Below the pieces are notes generated by a model. The model made no database searches. It was given only the letters and a program-made list of their open reading frames with translations, and was not told the origin of the DNA. Below are positions 9,050 through 22,003 of a DNA stretch of 46,120 nucleotides, in pieces. The stretch lies in NCBI GenBank assembly GCA_002081555.1, contig KV920982.1:1-46120 (forward strand). The letters run 5' to 3'. The position numbers were made by a program, and so were the translations under genes. Every line of letters begins with the position of its first letter. Positions within the stretch are counted from its first letter, which is position 1. This stretch comes from Protostelium mycophagum. Lineage: Eukaryota > Evosea > Variosea > Protosteliida > Protosteliaceae.

Positions 9050-12000
9050 ATGAAGGAGCAATCACTGAAAACGCTAAAAAAACTCGTGCAAGATGGTTCT
9101 GACTTTTCATTTTGGTATGTTGGACAAGATGATTATGAAGAGCTGTTGTCGCTCGGTTTCATCAAGACGTTTGCAATTTCAGGGCACACACTATGCCGTC
9201 CATCTTTCGATCCTGATCTGGACACGGTAAGAGGTCATTAAAAAATGAATCTGATCTCTTCAGACATCTTTACCTGCCGATCTGCGACTCATTTGGACGG
9301 TGTGCTCAATCGTAAAACAATCCGGAGCAACCAGCGAACACACCTTGAGGAGCAAGCTCCCTAAGCTTTCCAAAGCCCAGAGAAAGGAGCTGGCTAAGAT
9401 CATCGAGCATCATTGCACGAAAAGAAACGGCCTCTTAGAGTTAGAATCTGACGCGGCCTGTTTCCGTGACAGTCTGGAAGGTTTCAAAGACTTCATGTCA
9501 ACGTTTTCATTCGAAACCAAACCAAACATGAGAGTGTTGTTTCCTGCAGCTCATTGCAGAGCTGTCGACGGTGACAGCCAATATTTCGAGCAGATTAGAA
9601 CTTTATTGCAGGAGACAGGCTACGAGGTAGGGTTTGAAACATAGCACACAAATGACCGCGTCAGACTGACAGCGATGGCACGATCTCCATGATCGGAAGT
9701 TTTCAATCATTAGAAGGTGTCACTTCGGTCGAGGAGTCGTCTTTACCGCGCGTGATCCATCTCATCTCGAAAGAACATGAGGATTTGAGGAAAGCTTTGC
9801 AGGACGGAAGGGTATGTGGATTTACCAAACCGTATGTTCTGACTGGTTGTAGATGAGGGGTTTGCAGGTAGATGACAGAAGATTCTTGGAAGCTGATATT
9901 AACAGAAAGGTTAGGTTTCACATGTTCTGAAAGCTTACTGACATCAGGTGCACGGTCTCCACATGCAGCAATTAAAGAAGATGGAGAGGTCACTGGAGCA
10001 GATGAAAGATTATCTGTCGGAAAAAGACACCACCATTGAACAGCTGAAAAAGCATATAGAGGAGCTCCAGAACACATCAAGAAGCGATGATAATGACGAG
10101 ATCGAGAAGCTCACCAGCATCATCAACCGTCTCAAAGTCGACATTTCGGAGAGGGACAAGAGGGCACAGTATGTGGTGGGAGATATTGCCCAGCACATCA
10201 CCTCAAAATCCGGACAAAACGGCGACATACAGATAGCTATCTGTGAGGGGGGAACACCAAGATCGGTCATTGAGGCGATCAGAAGGTGGTCAGAAGAGGA
10301 TCAATCTTTCATGACATTTTGACAGGTCCAAGGGAATCGACATCACCGATCCGGCGATGCAACACGTTCTTCAATCACTGTATAACACCTGTGAGAACAT
10401 GCTGATCAAGCTGTCCGAAGACATTTATTCTTCGAATTCAAGATTTGCTCTCGGTAATCTCACATCTCCTGATCTTTCATTTGCAGAAGAATTGTAAAAG
10501 TCTAAATTTACTGTAGAGTTGATCCAGAATGCGGATGACAATGACTACAACTCATCACAAGAACTCGCCCAGATACACATCATCTGTAATCCCAATTATG
10601 TTTGGGTCACAAACAATGAGAGAGGATTCAATGATGACAATGTGAGAGCTATATGCGATGTGGGCGGTTCTACAAAGACAAAGTTGAAGTTGATCGGGCA
10701 CAAAGGTGTCGGTTTTAAATCAGTCTTCAAGGTATTTTGAAATGCAAAATTTGAATCTCTTATCAACGAGATTTGGCGGGAATTGATAGGGTGAATAGGT
10801 TTCAGACACACCACACGTTTTCTCTGGTGGATATAGGTTTATGTTTGATGCCAGAGAAAAGATCGGTCACATCGTCCCGAAATGGATAGAGGATGACTGT
10901 CATCTCCCCCACGCTTTACAAGCCAAGGTCTCCAAAGTTCCATTCCCATAATAAGCTCTCCACAATTTCAGCACATATATAACTCGAGAATATTTCGATT
11001 TTATTTCTGAAAGTGCCAGGGCACGACCTTCTATCTGCCTCTAAAGAGGGATCACGACTTTGAGCCAAAGGAGTTATCCGATGGCATAGACTTCACTCCT
11101 CTCTTCCTGCACAAACTCAGCAAGATCACCCTATCTGTCATATCTGGTGATGACGTCACCAGAAATAAAGAGGTTACCGTGGAGAAATTGGAGGGTAATG
11201 TCAGGAGATTGAGTGTCAAGAGCGAGTCGATCGACTCAGGTGATCTATTTTTAGATTTATGGCATCTACAACCAACATAAAAATTAAATCTTTCAGATAG
11301 AACAGAGCAGATACACACAGAAGAGCACAAGTTCAAGATATTTTCTGCAGAACTAGAGATCCCTGTCGCTCTACAACAAGAAGGCAGGTGTTTTGCTGAC
11401 ACCAAATCGTGACGTTATGACAGGAGGACGTCGCGGAAGTAAGACAGAAGTGATCTTGGCGTTCCCGGAACAGTCTGATAAGACTTGGCCTATATTTAGC
11501 TTCTTACCCGTGCAAAATGTGGGTTTCAAATTTTTGATCCAAGCGGATTTTGAGCTCGTGACATCACGACAAGAAGTACACAAAAGTAAAGCCTGGAATA
11601 GATGGCTCCGAGACTCCATAGGTATGACGTCATCGAATGATCTGACGATGATCACAAAGATCTATTTTAGAATCGTGTTGATTCTCCCAGCACCTGTCTT
11701 CCTGAGAGCTGTCAACAGTGATGATGAGATTAAGACAAGATTACCCGCCTTCTTACCCAAGATGGAAGACATATCAGACCCATTTTGGTCCCAATTAGCA
11801 GCCAATCTACGACAGATCATCAATGACTCGGAATGTATAAAGACAGAGTCTGGTGCCTGGTCGAAACCTTCAGAGGTATACCCTGTGTTGTCAAATACTT
11901 TTGTTAATACTGACTGTCATAAGGTCCTTGTCAGGCCTTCTGAACATGGAGATTTAATAACGAACCAAGAATTGAAAGACACGACTGGACTTGAGTTTGC

Positions 12001-15000
12001 GTCTCTTGACATTTATGACAGAAGATATCTCATCGAATCATTACGATGTGACGTTTTGACAGTCGGTCACGTGCTTTCTATACTGCAAAAGAAGACGGTT
12101 CAATCTGAAGCAAAATGGCTGAACGACTTATACCAATATTTCAGCAATAATCTAATGGATCTACAACGCTGCGCTGACACGGGAATGAGCTTATACGATC
12201 TCAGAATATTCCTCACAAAAGGTGAGAAGATTCAAAGAAATTTCTGACAGATATAGAGGGGAAGATGACATCACTGAAGGAAGGAGAGCTATTCATGTCA
12301 GTTTCTCGTGACGTGTCTGATCTGCCATTTGGAGAAGCTATACGCATATTACATCCTACTATTGTGCACACCCATTCTCACCCGTTCTTTGAGATGGCAG
12401 GTATGAGTTTGTCATGAAGAACGCGTCTCATCATTGATGAATAGGTATATATCCAGCAGAAATCCAAGATATTGCAAAGACAATACTCACCTTACACGCC
12501 AAAAATAATGACGATGAGATATGTGAGATATTCACGCCCGAGAACCTCTATGCGCACCTTTCCTTCATGTCGAAACATCACAAAGCGAGTCATTCTACAA
12601 TGGATGTCATCCGTAATACAATGTGGCTTCCCACAGAGAGTGGAGCTGCAGACAGAGCCCAAAACATGTATTACCCGAGTGAAGAACTCAAAGAGGTAAG
12701 TGTCAAGTGTCAGATGTCAAAATGACATATTCTCAGATCATGTCACACGCGAAGAGTGCGGAATTTCTGCAGACTTTCGGTAAACAGACTGATATGAAGG
12801 AGTTTATAATCTGGATGGGCGTTTCCATGGTCCCGCGTATGACATTGCAAGGTGAGGCCTCACACTCTTTCATGTCAATGACAAGCTCAGGGGTAGATTA
12901 TGAGCCAGATTTATCCTTCTCTGAAATACTAGAAAAGGCAGGTGATTCTGATGAGCTCTCCACATCACTGGTGAAGGTAACATGTTCATCAGAAGATCAC
13001 TCGTGTGACATGATGATAGGTGATTGACAGAAACTTTGGGATGTATAGGGATGTTGAGGCAGACTGTGTGGCGGACGCTTTACAACAACTTCGCATCACC
13101 ACCACAGCTGGAGCCAAGGTAAGTATTGGTTTGTACATACCATTTATAAAAGTGTGTCCATGTGGCAATCTCGCAAAGATCTAGTATGATCATCCTGATC
13201 TAAAATGATATCAGTTGATTGGTGAGCCTATATTTAGTTGTAAAGAGTTGCAACCTCTATCTCAATATATACCTTGCCTTGAGAAAGGCAAAGACGCCGT
13301 ATTGACAAACGAGAATTTGATTCGGCTGTTGGGCATCTCCACAGAACTAGACGAAATTACACTCGAGAGAGCTTCAGATATGATCAAGAAGATCAAAACA
13401 CTGGACACAGAGATACTGTTAGAGGTGGATAGATATACATATCTGTGATATTCGGTGAACTGTTTAGATCTGGACAACATTGTATGACTTATATGACGAA
13501 TTGGACACTCCTTGTGAAGAGGTATATGTTCCTGACGGAGGATATACGAGTATAGGAAAGCTAGTGTGGCAAGGTATATATTTTATAAGCCTTGTATGTT
13601 TGGAGATTCTTGCATTTTGAAGAAACTATTCATCACATCTGGATTTTTTAGAGCTATGAACCAAAACTAAAAACGGTAGATGACCCCGACATCTTGAAAT
13701 TAGCTGGTGTGAAGGCAATATCGGAACACTACCCGGAGTTTGAGGAATATTTCCTCGAAAAAGTTAATCTGCCAAAACAACTACAGTGGAAGCACCTGTA
13801 CAAATCGTTGAGACATGTGATCTGGATCGATGACAACGTGAGCCACAGTAAGGACTTGACATTCCGAGAGAAAAAGGAAGTACGAGAGATGATGCCAACC
13901 ATTGTGAAGGTAATTCTCCGAGATGTCAATCAGAGTTGACATGTGTCAGATCTTTCATAAGATGGAGGAGATCATGGAGGAGAAGGAAGAACAGCAGGCT
14001 GACTCTGAACATATGCAGCAAGCGCTCTTCTTGATCAATCACAACCACACATTCATATCTATGGTAAAATGTGCCGAAAAGGTGAGGATATATAAATGAT
14101 TATAAATGACCATTGTAGATGGTAGTGGGGGACAACCCGACCTTGGTGGATTTGTTCTATGGAGTGGACAGGACGGGAAGGCGTAAGTACCATCCTATAG
14201 GAATGGTTCACCCTCTCATCACAGACTGTACACATCTATTGAAGGTGATGACGTCATCTCAGTCCCCTTAAGTCTAACTCCTCCAGATCTGCAAGGTACA
14301 GAAGCTGTCTGAAAGGACCACTTCCAGACCTCTTCCCGGCAAAGAACCTCGTCTGTCTGCAGAATTGACCAAATTCACCCGGGCGTGTTTCACTTTCACT
14401 CTTAAAGTCTCACAGAGAGTGCTTAAACCAGACGAAATAGCAGAGTTGCAAAGATATTCACAGAGTTTGCAAGTGTACACCACCACCCATATGCAGGTGA
14501 GAGCATCTCAATCGAAATTTCGACGAAATTTCGCAGGTAGAATACACTATGGGGGAGGTGTCCCAGCGCAAGAAGGAGAGCTACCATCTACAACCGAAAG
14601 AAGCTATATTGGTGATTGATTCAGACACTGAGAATAAGAAGGGTTTCGAATTGATAAGAATCATCTTCCCTTCGGTAAGCCCAGTTTTCTTTTGATGAGG
14701 CAGCTTGACACGAGGGGTGTGCGGATTATTCGAGTTTTCTGAGTTCTTTTAGGCTGTAGGAGATTTCAATATCACGAAAGCCATGATTGAAGAACACTTG
14801 ATTGAGGAGCAGACAAATCAAGCTAAAGTGAGCTGCGAGATGGCCTGTTCCAAACTCACTGATACAGGCACAATTCACAACGCTCGATAAGGCCGGTCCT
14901 CTGTCAGTGGCAACACCACCACCTCGACTATCTACAACACCGAAACCCAGTGAAGACAGAGGTCAATTTGGATTCCATTCGCCCAACACCGGAGGCACAC

Positions 15001-16382
15001 CTGCTCATCTCAACTCCACTCCTCTTTCAAGCAAAGCGCCCCAAGGAGTGTCACAGCATCAAGTTGAACAGAATGAAGAGGACAGGATCTCTTTGTTGGC
15101 TCCAGACACACAACAGGTACGATGCTTATATGACGTGTCTATTATTGACACGTTGCAGATGATGCAACATGCTTCAGACGTCATCATGACACTTCCTCAA
15201 GATGACGATGAAGTGAATGAGATCGAATTGTCATTCAACATGGTCAATGACTTCCATGAAGGAGAAAATCTCAATAACGGATATACATATCACACAAATG
15301 GTAGGTCACGGCGTGATTCCATATCTGACTGATTGTAGATGGCTATATCAGTTTGAGAGCTCAACTTAGAGGTCTCAGCAGAAGATCCGCAGCAGAAATG
15401 TTCCGTCATCTTGAGCCCAACTCTTACCAAGGTTTGCCGTAAATCCATTATGTTCGAAATCTGATTGACACAGCCCCCAAACCACGACATACGTCTCCCT
15501 CTGAGAACACCATTATGCCACAGATTGAGCAAGACTTTGCCAATCTACTTGGCAGGATGGCCGAATGCTTTGTCTTCAGGACTTTGTCAAAGAAGTTGGA
15601 GAATAGAATTCTGTTCAATGAGAGCCATTGGGTCTCCCGGTATTCTCTGGATTTCTTCTCCCAGAAGAGGACGGAGAACTGTAACGAAGGGGCTGGATAT
15701 GATATCTTTGTGGATGATCAGATTGGAGTGCTCTTTGATCGACCACTGAAGATCTATTTCGAGGTAAAACAAAATCTCTCCAACATGTAACTGACAGGTA
15801 CAGATCAAAGGTCACGTGACAGATGGAGCACACATGTTCTATATCTCCCAAAACGAGCTGAAGAAGTCAGAGAACCTTCAGCCAAACGAGATGTTCATCA
15901 TCCTCGGAGTTGTAGTTCACCCCGTCCCCCACTTCCTCTACTGTATTGTAGATCCCGCATCCAGAGTGGATCTTCAGAAAGTCCCACAGAACTTTTTGGT
16001 GTCTGGGTTTGAGACGGGATCATTGACAGGAGACATATGGAAAGCGATACGGGAGCAAAAGTCAACGTCTACAACGCGTACAGAAGCGATAGAAGTGACA
16101 GAAAAACCAGAAGCTCCCATTATTGCCCCTCAAGCAAAACAAAAGTCAAAGAAGGCAAACCCAACACAAGCTGAAAAAGCTCCACAGCCAAAAAACATAC
16201 AAGCACAGAACATACACACCCAACAAGTACAGAACATACAAGGCACACAACAAACACACAACATACAAGGCACCCAACAAACACAGAACATGCAAGGCAC
16301 TTCACAATCCAAATCTAAGAAAGAATGGAAGAAATTCAAACCAAAGAAAACACCCCAGAACAAGCCGAAAGTGAACAATTAA
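9050..16382 (+). CDS. NO VEIN/sacsin-type GHKL ATPase with C-terminal DUF3883
   Basis: About 31 exons join in phase to roughly 1,917 residues. Residues 1-400 are helical with a coiled coil near 310. A GHKL (HSP90-like) ATPase follows: N box ELIQNADDN (about residue 399), NNERGFNDDNVRAICDVG and the lid motif GHKGVGFKSVF, then GYRFMFDAREKIGHIVPKW and LAFPEQSDKTWPIF...FLIQADFEL, all in the order found in plant NO VEIN. The C-terminus (about 1640-1790) has LLGRMAECFVFRTL, NEGAGYDIFV, IYFEIKGH and MFYISQNE, matching DUF3883, whose E-x-K resembles PD-(D/E)xK nuclease folds. I chose the acceptor at 15803 because it restores E-I-K. The tail is basic with three copies of an NIQGTQQT-like octapeptide (16190-16290). 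Junctions near 12977-13058 and 13574-13679 are uncertain. Role unknown; plant NO VEIN affects cell fate and auxin patterning. Confidence 0.85.
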
Positions 16383-16708
16383 ATTCATAGCATTTTAAAC
16401 ATTTAAATACAACGAGTAGATTTTGATATCAACTGTGGCTTGTCTATGCGAACAATTTGATTATTACCCCGCGGACATGGATTTGTACAATTTTCAAAAT
16501 GAAAAACAATTGCGGTAACTTCCACTCTGTTGCCGTGAGTAACACATTAATGTTACCGTGTATCGTATGGCAACTGGTGAGATGTCCAAATGCGTGTCCA
16601 GAGGGTAATATTTTTAGGTAAAAGGATATTGTGGCTGTTGTAGAGATTTTTCAAGAAAATCAATAAGTTTTTCTGTTGGAAATGTTTTATTCATTCTTCT
16701 TGTGCCTA
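16383..16708. other. Intergenic, convergent 3' ends
   Basis: About 325 bp between the NO VEIN-like stop and the ALG3 stop. It includes TTAAATTC right at the first stop (an ATTAAA-type signal is possible) and several ACGGT-type half elements (GCGGTAACTT at 16504, GTTACCGTG at 16553). No open frame with coding character was found. The last 22 bp hold GAATAAAAC on the minus strand, the probable poly(A) signal of ALG3. Confidence 0.5.
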
Positions 16709-18613
16709 TCAGCTCTCTGTAATGGTTTCATCCATAAAGAAGCCAATAACACGATGTGACAAGCATTCAATGTGACAAGCATTCAATAAGAGAGAAGACC
16801 ACCCTACACTCGGAAAGACGTTCCAAACGACCTCTATGGCAAGCATGAGGCACACCCTGTCATCATGTCAATCTCATTGTGATGATGTATCCTCTATAAA
16901 AGTCTGCTGTTTCCTGGACGAGTTCCAGGCAAGAAAATTCGTGGAACTTTCGCTCACTTGAATGGAGTGGGTAGATCTGTACACCAGAGGAGGTAGGGAA
17001 GTGTGTGGAAATACCAACTGAAATTTCGGTGAGTTTTCTGTGAAATGTTCTGGAATTTTCGTCTTTCACCTGTAGAATTGGAAGTGTAAACTTCTGGCAA
17101 AGACAATACCGATAAAGTTGGACGTGAACATAACCGTGACGATGTGCTCGTTAGTTAACGTGTGTCCCCCCTTCACACTGTTTATAACTCCTCCTTCAGT
17201 TCTGCAGAAATCAGTTTCATTTTCGGCCACGGTAAGATTCTCGTTAGTTACCGTGATTTTTATTGATATGTTAATTGAAATAAAATATATTATATAATAT
17301 AATGTTATATAATATAATATTATAAAAAATACATACCTGCACCATTTTCTCGCCACAAAAAGTCCAAGAACAGTCACGTGAGCTAATAATAGCCCCAAGG
17401 CCAGTCTTTTGTCCAAGAAAATATTTTCCGGAAGAAATTTCAGATTCACGGACCAGATTTGGAAAAATTGTCTTCCGAAGTCGAAACTTCCGTGGAAATA
17501 AGATTTCGGAAAAGTCAATAAGAACGGCAAGCCAAGAACCAACTAAAAATAATTCAATTTTTTCCAATAAAAATATTCTTGGAAATAACATGCAACTACA
17601 ACGATGTAAAATCACTTGTAAAGAGGCGCAGATGGCGAGTTTTGGGATGGTACCGAGGATTCCGAAGTTCTTCAGAAGTAAGAGCAATAGTCCCGGGGCG
17701 AACAATAAAACGTTCATTTTCACGGAAACTCCCAAACTGAAGAAGAAGCATCCCCAACTCCATCTACAACGAGTCAATCATTTTAAATATTTAATTTTTG
17801 TACAGAAACTTTTAATGACAGAATTTTTTTGTCTGAAAAAATTTTATAAAATCCAAGAATTTTGATACCACGGTAGCTTAACGTATCGCTCACCTTCTGC
17901 GGACAAACAATAATATGGACACGTATAAAAACAGCATGGCGATGCCATCATTGAACAGTCTGAGTACGAATATAGAATGTATTCTCTTTGAGAGACACAA
18001 TAATAAGAGGGCCCAGGGGGGAATCTGACATGATTTTAGATGATTTGAGAGGCCTTCGCCATTCCGCTGTTGTGACAAATTTGTCACAGTTCATTACGAT
18101 ATCTTTACCTTCTCTGTCCTCCTGTATATCTCAAACACGGTGGCTTGGAAGATCATGTAGATACCGGCGAATATGATCTGTCCCAAGAGGATGTCTCTTC
18201 CATAGTCGGTGATCCAGTATAATAAGCCATAAATATACACGAAACCAGCCGGATAGACGAGAGGTCCAGTATCTCCTCTAAGTTGAGAATAGTCGAGTTG
18301 ACGTTCCACAAATACGCCAGAAACCTGAAAAATGAGGAACATACATACATTCACATTCGAATTACCTCCTGCATATAGGCGATCCAGTCTATCTCAGTAT
18401 CTAAATTCAGATTAATTTGGATTTCATAATGGAAGCTTAGCGACTTACAAGCGACTTTGAAAATGATCAAGCCATTCAAGACAAGTTCGACAGCCAACAA
18501 GACCAAAATGGCAGTCCTATCGAACTGTAAATTTTCTTCTTTTTCGGGACATACCTATAGTCCAAAGAGAGTCCCATCTCCGTCGCAAAGATCTGATCAT
18601 GGCCACACCTCAT
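16709..18613 (-). CDS. ALG3: ALG3, Dol-P-Man:Man5GlcNAc2 alpha-1,3-mannosyltransferase
   Basis: Ten exons (18613-18555, 18516-18449, 18400-18366, 18324-18109, 18024-17894, 17763-17616, 17542-17337, 17201-17070, 17017-16958, 16856-16709) give 400 residues. Diagnostic stretches: [118 protein letters not shown] and [11 protein letters not shown]. It is a polytopic ER enzyme adding the first dolichol-phosphate-mannose-derived mannose to the lipid-linked oligosaccharide for N-glycosylation. Odd: a 16-bp tandem duplication in the last exon (16756-16787) shifts the frame so the visible protein ends [17 protein letters not shown]. With one copy the same strand reads [12 protein letters not shown]...RADRHKKNE and stops at 16687, matching the family including a terminal KKxx. 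Start ATG is 34 bp from the neighbour's. Confidence 0.94.
16756..16787. repeat. Perfect 16-bp tandem duplication inside ALG3
   Basis: GTGACAAGCATTCAAT occurs twice in direct succession (16756-16771 and 16772-16787). The period is not a multiple of three, so it changes the reading frame of the last ALG3 exon and removes the expected dilysine tail. Whether it is a real allele, an ancestral change or a sequencing/assembly artefact cannot be told from this window. Confidence 0.95.
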
Positions 18614-18647
18614 CTTAATTGTAGAAGTGGCAAGTTACGCTCGTGAT
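18614..18647. promoter_or_regulatory. 34-bp divergent start-to-start spacer
   Basis: The ALG3 ATG (18613, minus) and the PPR-like gene ATG (18648, plus) are separated by only 34 bp, containing CTTAATTGTAGAAGTGG. If both starts are right, core promoters must lie partly inside the coding regions or the mRNAs must have almost no 5' leader. The PPR-like start is less certain than the ALG3 start. Confidence 0.5.
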
Positions 18648-21363
18648 ATGGGAACATCATCAATGAAAAACACCAGCGATGTGGAGAGCAACATTCCTAC
18701 CGCACCTCCCGTGCAATGTTACAGCATTAAGAACTACTAAGGTAAATTGAAGAACATGATATCTAATGAGGTTATCAGGCACCTCTACCTCTGTCTCGCA
18801 CGATTCTAATCAAACCTCCTGTTGTCTCTCCAAAAGTTCGCAGTATATCACAAGTGAGGGTCTTCACAAGGTATGGCAACATCAATTTTAGGCCAGCAGA
18901 CGGTAAGCCATCTAACTATCTCCTCCACTCAATTTAATCAGTCCCCATCGAGGAGTTCTACAAGGACAAGATCAAACACCTTTGTGACACTGGTGAGATC
19001 AGCTTGCATTCCCAGCTCTGACATATCAAGATGAATTAGGAAAAGCATACGATTACTTGGGAATCTTTCAGAGGGAGCTGAGCAATACCGGGGAAAAGAA
19101 GAAGATCTCATCCACCATCTTCAACCCCTTCTTCTGGGCATATGAACGGAGGAAGAGCATAACTGGAGTCAACAAAGCCTTTTCAAAGATGAGAAAGATG
19201 GGAGTGAGTCCATCTTAAAGAATGTCACAAGCGCCGTCTTAAAACATCCGTTGAACACATGAAAAACTCCCAAAATCGAAACTATTGAAATTCACAAGCA
19301 CTACCATTTTGATGATTCTGGATACTTTGTGATCTATATTTAGGTTATCCCCTCACCCTACACCTACGGTCTCATCTTAAGATGCTTCCTCAAAGTTGAA
19401 TCAAACTTGAAACAATTTGTAAGTTTTATTCGAGATCATTTCTGGGCGTTAAGAACCGTGAATATACACGGTTCGTTACCGTGAGATTCATCGTCTAAAA
19501 ATACTGTTGTTGATCAGAATCTTATTGTACTCCTCAATCCACATAAAAACACGGTAGTTACCGAGAATCTTACGTGACAAACCGTACCATCCCAGCAAAA
19601 ATATCTCAAAAAATTCTAATAAAAATATCTTTTATTCAATAAATCCTACCATTTATTGAATTAAAATATATTCTGACCCTTTTATAGCCGGAACTCTGTG
19701 CACAAGCAGATAGATATATTCAAATGATAGAACAATACCATGTTCCAGTGACAGATTATCTGTGTGCTCAATTGCTACTCTACTACATCAACAGGTGACG
19801 TCATCACCCGTTTCAAAAATATAATTTTTATAAATAAATATCTTTGTAGTGATGTGATGGAGCTGTACATATACTCCATTGAAATGATTTCTGGTGCTCT
19901 ACAATTCACCATGATAATACCGCGATTTGATTTTTGTTGCAGCTTCGCCTGCAAGCAGACGTGTGCCTAAAAACAACTGCATCTTGCGGCAGAGCCGCAG
20001 ACATAAAGAGTTTCAATCCGCAACGGACAACCGCCAACACAGATATTTGAAATTTGAATTGATCGTTTGCAGGGAAGACGATGAGCAAGTGATGGGGTGG
20101 ATTAATTTTGCATGGGAGAAGGAGTACACAAACGATTACATTGCTCGAATTGTACTTGCATACCTGAGAGGTAAAGAAAGACGTGAAGTACGTAACTCGA
20201 AATTTCAGTGAAATTTCAATGAAATTTCAATGAACGGAAACAGTTGATGGAAGAGTGGATCGAGAGGTATAAGAAGGTTAACAATGGTTCCATACAGGTG
20301 CAATTATTTTGTTAATTATGCAACAATACATGTTTTTGGTTGATTCACATTTGTATTGGCGAATATTGAAATCTACAGGGAATTTACAATTTATTATTGA
20401 ACACCTATTCAACAACAGACGAAGAGAAGGTGAGTGTACATCAACCGCCCCCTCTGGGGGGGATTTGATGATCTACAACGGGCCGTATTGACTTTTCAGT
20501 ATGTACAATTGATGACTCAGGCGCTATCAGACCAAAATCATATCACCGAAATGACAGGTATCTTTCACGAAAATTTCCCAGAAATCTCCTCCCTTTTTCC
20601 CTGAAATTCCTGAAATTTTTCATGGAAACTTCTCTGACTTTTCTGGTAGCGTCTCACATCTTGAAGTCAGTGACAACACATATTCCACAGCAGCTCGATG
20701 CTGCCATCAAGACGATTACCTCCAACATAGAGGTGAGTTTTATTTGAATGAGACAGGGCGTTGTAGATGACCCAAAAAGTTGAATCACGTGCATTATGGG
20801 ATATTGTTAGAACATTACGCTGAGAAGGGCGACCACCCGAGTGAGTCAAATTCCACGAATTTTCCTCAGCAGATCATTCTTCGAATTTTCTGCGAATTCT
20901 CTGATCCATTTTTAGACGCAAAGAAATACTTCATTCAGATGGTAGATAAGAATGTGATAATGCAAAGGACACACGTCAGAAACTACCTCAAATCCTTGAA
21001 ATGGAAAGAAAATCTCATCAAAGAGGAGACACATTGGGTCGCCGGACTCATGATCCAAAAGGGTGAAGTTTTGGAGGACATTCGAAGATATCGTTTATCC
21101 TGCATATTTGCAAGTCTTCTGTTGATGTATTGCATCTGAATCAAAAGATGACGATCTTAGGGATGAGAGCCGATCTCTCCATCATCGAACTATTCGAAGA
21201 ATACGCGAGGGCAAACAATGACCTGATTCTCAAACAATACATCGAGAAGAAGATGCGTCTACATGGCGTCGAGGTTGACAAGTGGCCTTGGAACACTCGA
21301 GATCTATATTCCTCCGAAACCAACCCCGCACTTCTTAAGGACAAAAACGTCCAAGCTGCGTAA
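18648..21363 (+). CDS. PPR-like helical repeat protein
   Basis: Fifteen exons (18648-18710, 18779-18902, 18942-18992, 19040-19203, 19344-19418, 19688-19794, 19850-19893, 20078-20187, 20244-20297, 20379-20429, 20500-20557, 20650-20732, 20780-20840, 20916-21062, 21161-21363) give 464 residues. The spliced protein is almost all alpha-helical with degenerate 35-residue repeats. The clearest is NPFFWAYERRKSITGVNKAF then KMRKMGVIPSPYTYGLILRC, with further units around GIYNLLLNTYSTTDEEK, HYGILLEHYAEKGD and MRADLSIIELFEEYARAN. PPR proteins bind single-stranded RNA, usually in mitochondria or plastids; I see no strong targeting peptide, so the compartment is open. Other TPR/PPR-like folds are possible. 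The TAA stop is part of AATAAA. Introns 5 (269 nt) and 7 (184 nt) are large for this locus and carry hairpins. Confidence 0.75.
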
Positions 21364-22003
21364 TAAACTCGTAATGCATCGGCCGCCTCGGTTTGTGAGG
21401 CGCTCAGTTTATCCTCTATAATATTTGGACAAAGACAGAGTCTTTGGTTGTTTTAGTTGTGATGAAGAGGATGTACCGTGCAGAACGTCAAAGAGGCAGT
21501 TTCCGCCATGTGTGGCCGGGAGTAGATCAGATAATATCCCGAGGTGTAGTGCGGAACGTTTGAAGACACCGCACAAAAATATTCCAACATGAGGCGTAGT
21601 GCTCGCTCAATGAGACGATAAAGACGTACCCCTTTATTGTCTACACAAAATACAATGGATAAGTTTCAGTATGAGAGAGTGGATCATGTTTGTGGGCAAC
21701 ATATGTTGAAGCTGAACAAAGACTACAAGAATTGGACGATTCAATAGACATGAAGGAGGAGTCTCGAAGACAATGAGCGAGGAATACTGTGAGACACGTG
21801 AGATCTTTACATATCTTTGGATCTAACACCGTCCAGAATCATATTCTCTATGTTTTACTCACGGCCTAAGAGGATTGGTCGTTCTAAAGTATACAGAGGA
21901 ACGTAGGAAGGGATGTCTATGGAGCACAACGAAGCGTACCGGAGTTTTCGGATGTTGTTGGGGTGCGCTGAGATTTTTCCTCACCAACACACAGCACCCT
22001 TCT
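21364..22003. other. 640-bp intergenic stretch, no gene recognised
   Basis: Between the PPR-like stop and the F-box start. It opens with AATAAAC (poly(A) signal), then a GC-rich 35-bp patch (GGCCGCCTCGGTTTGTGAGG) and scattered short frames on both strands that lack exon-like splice context or protein similarity. I found no tRNA, snRNA or snoRNA box pairs I could defend. The last 150 bp presumably hold the F-box gene promoter. Confidence 0.5.

Noticed and set aside
16120-16378. Cys-rich minus-strand frames opposite the C-terminus of the NO VEIN-like gene.
   Set aside because: They are the antisense of the repeated Gln/Asn-rich tail and have no splice or start context of their own.
21380-21640. 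GC-rich patch and a GTGCTCGCTC string resembling the 5' end of U6 snRNA.
   Set aside because: The rest of the conserved U6 sequence (ACAGAGA box, internal stem-loop) is absent; nothing else fits a known RNA.
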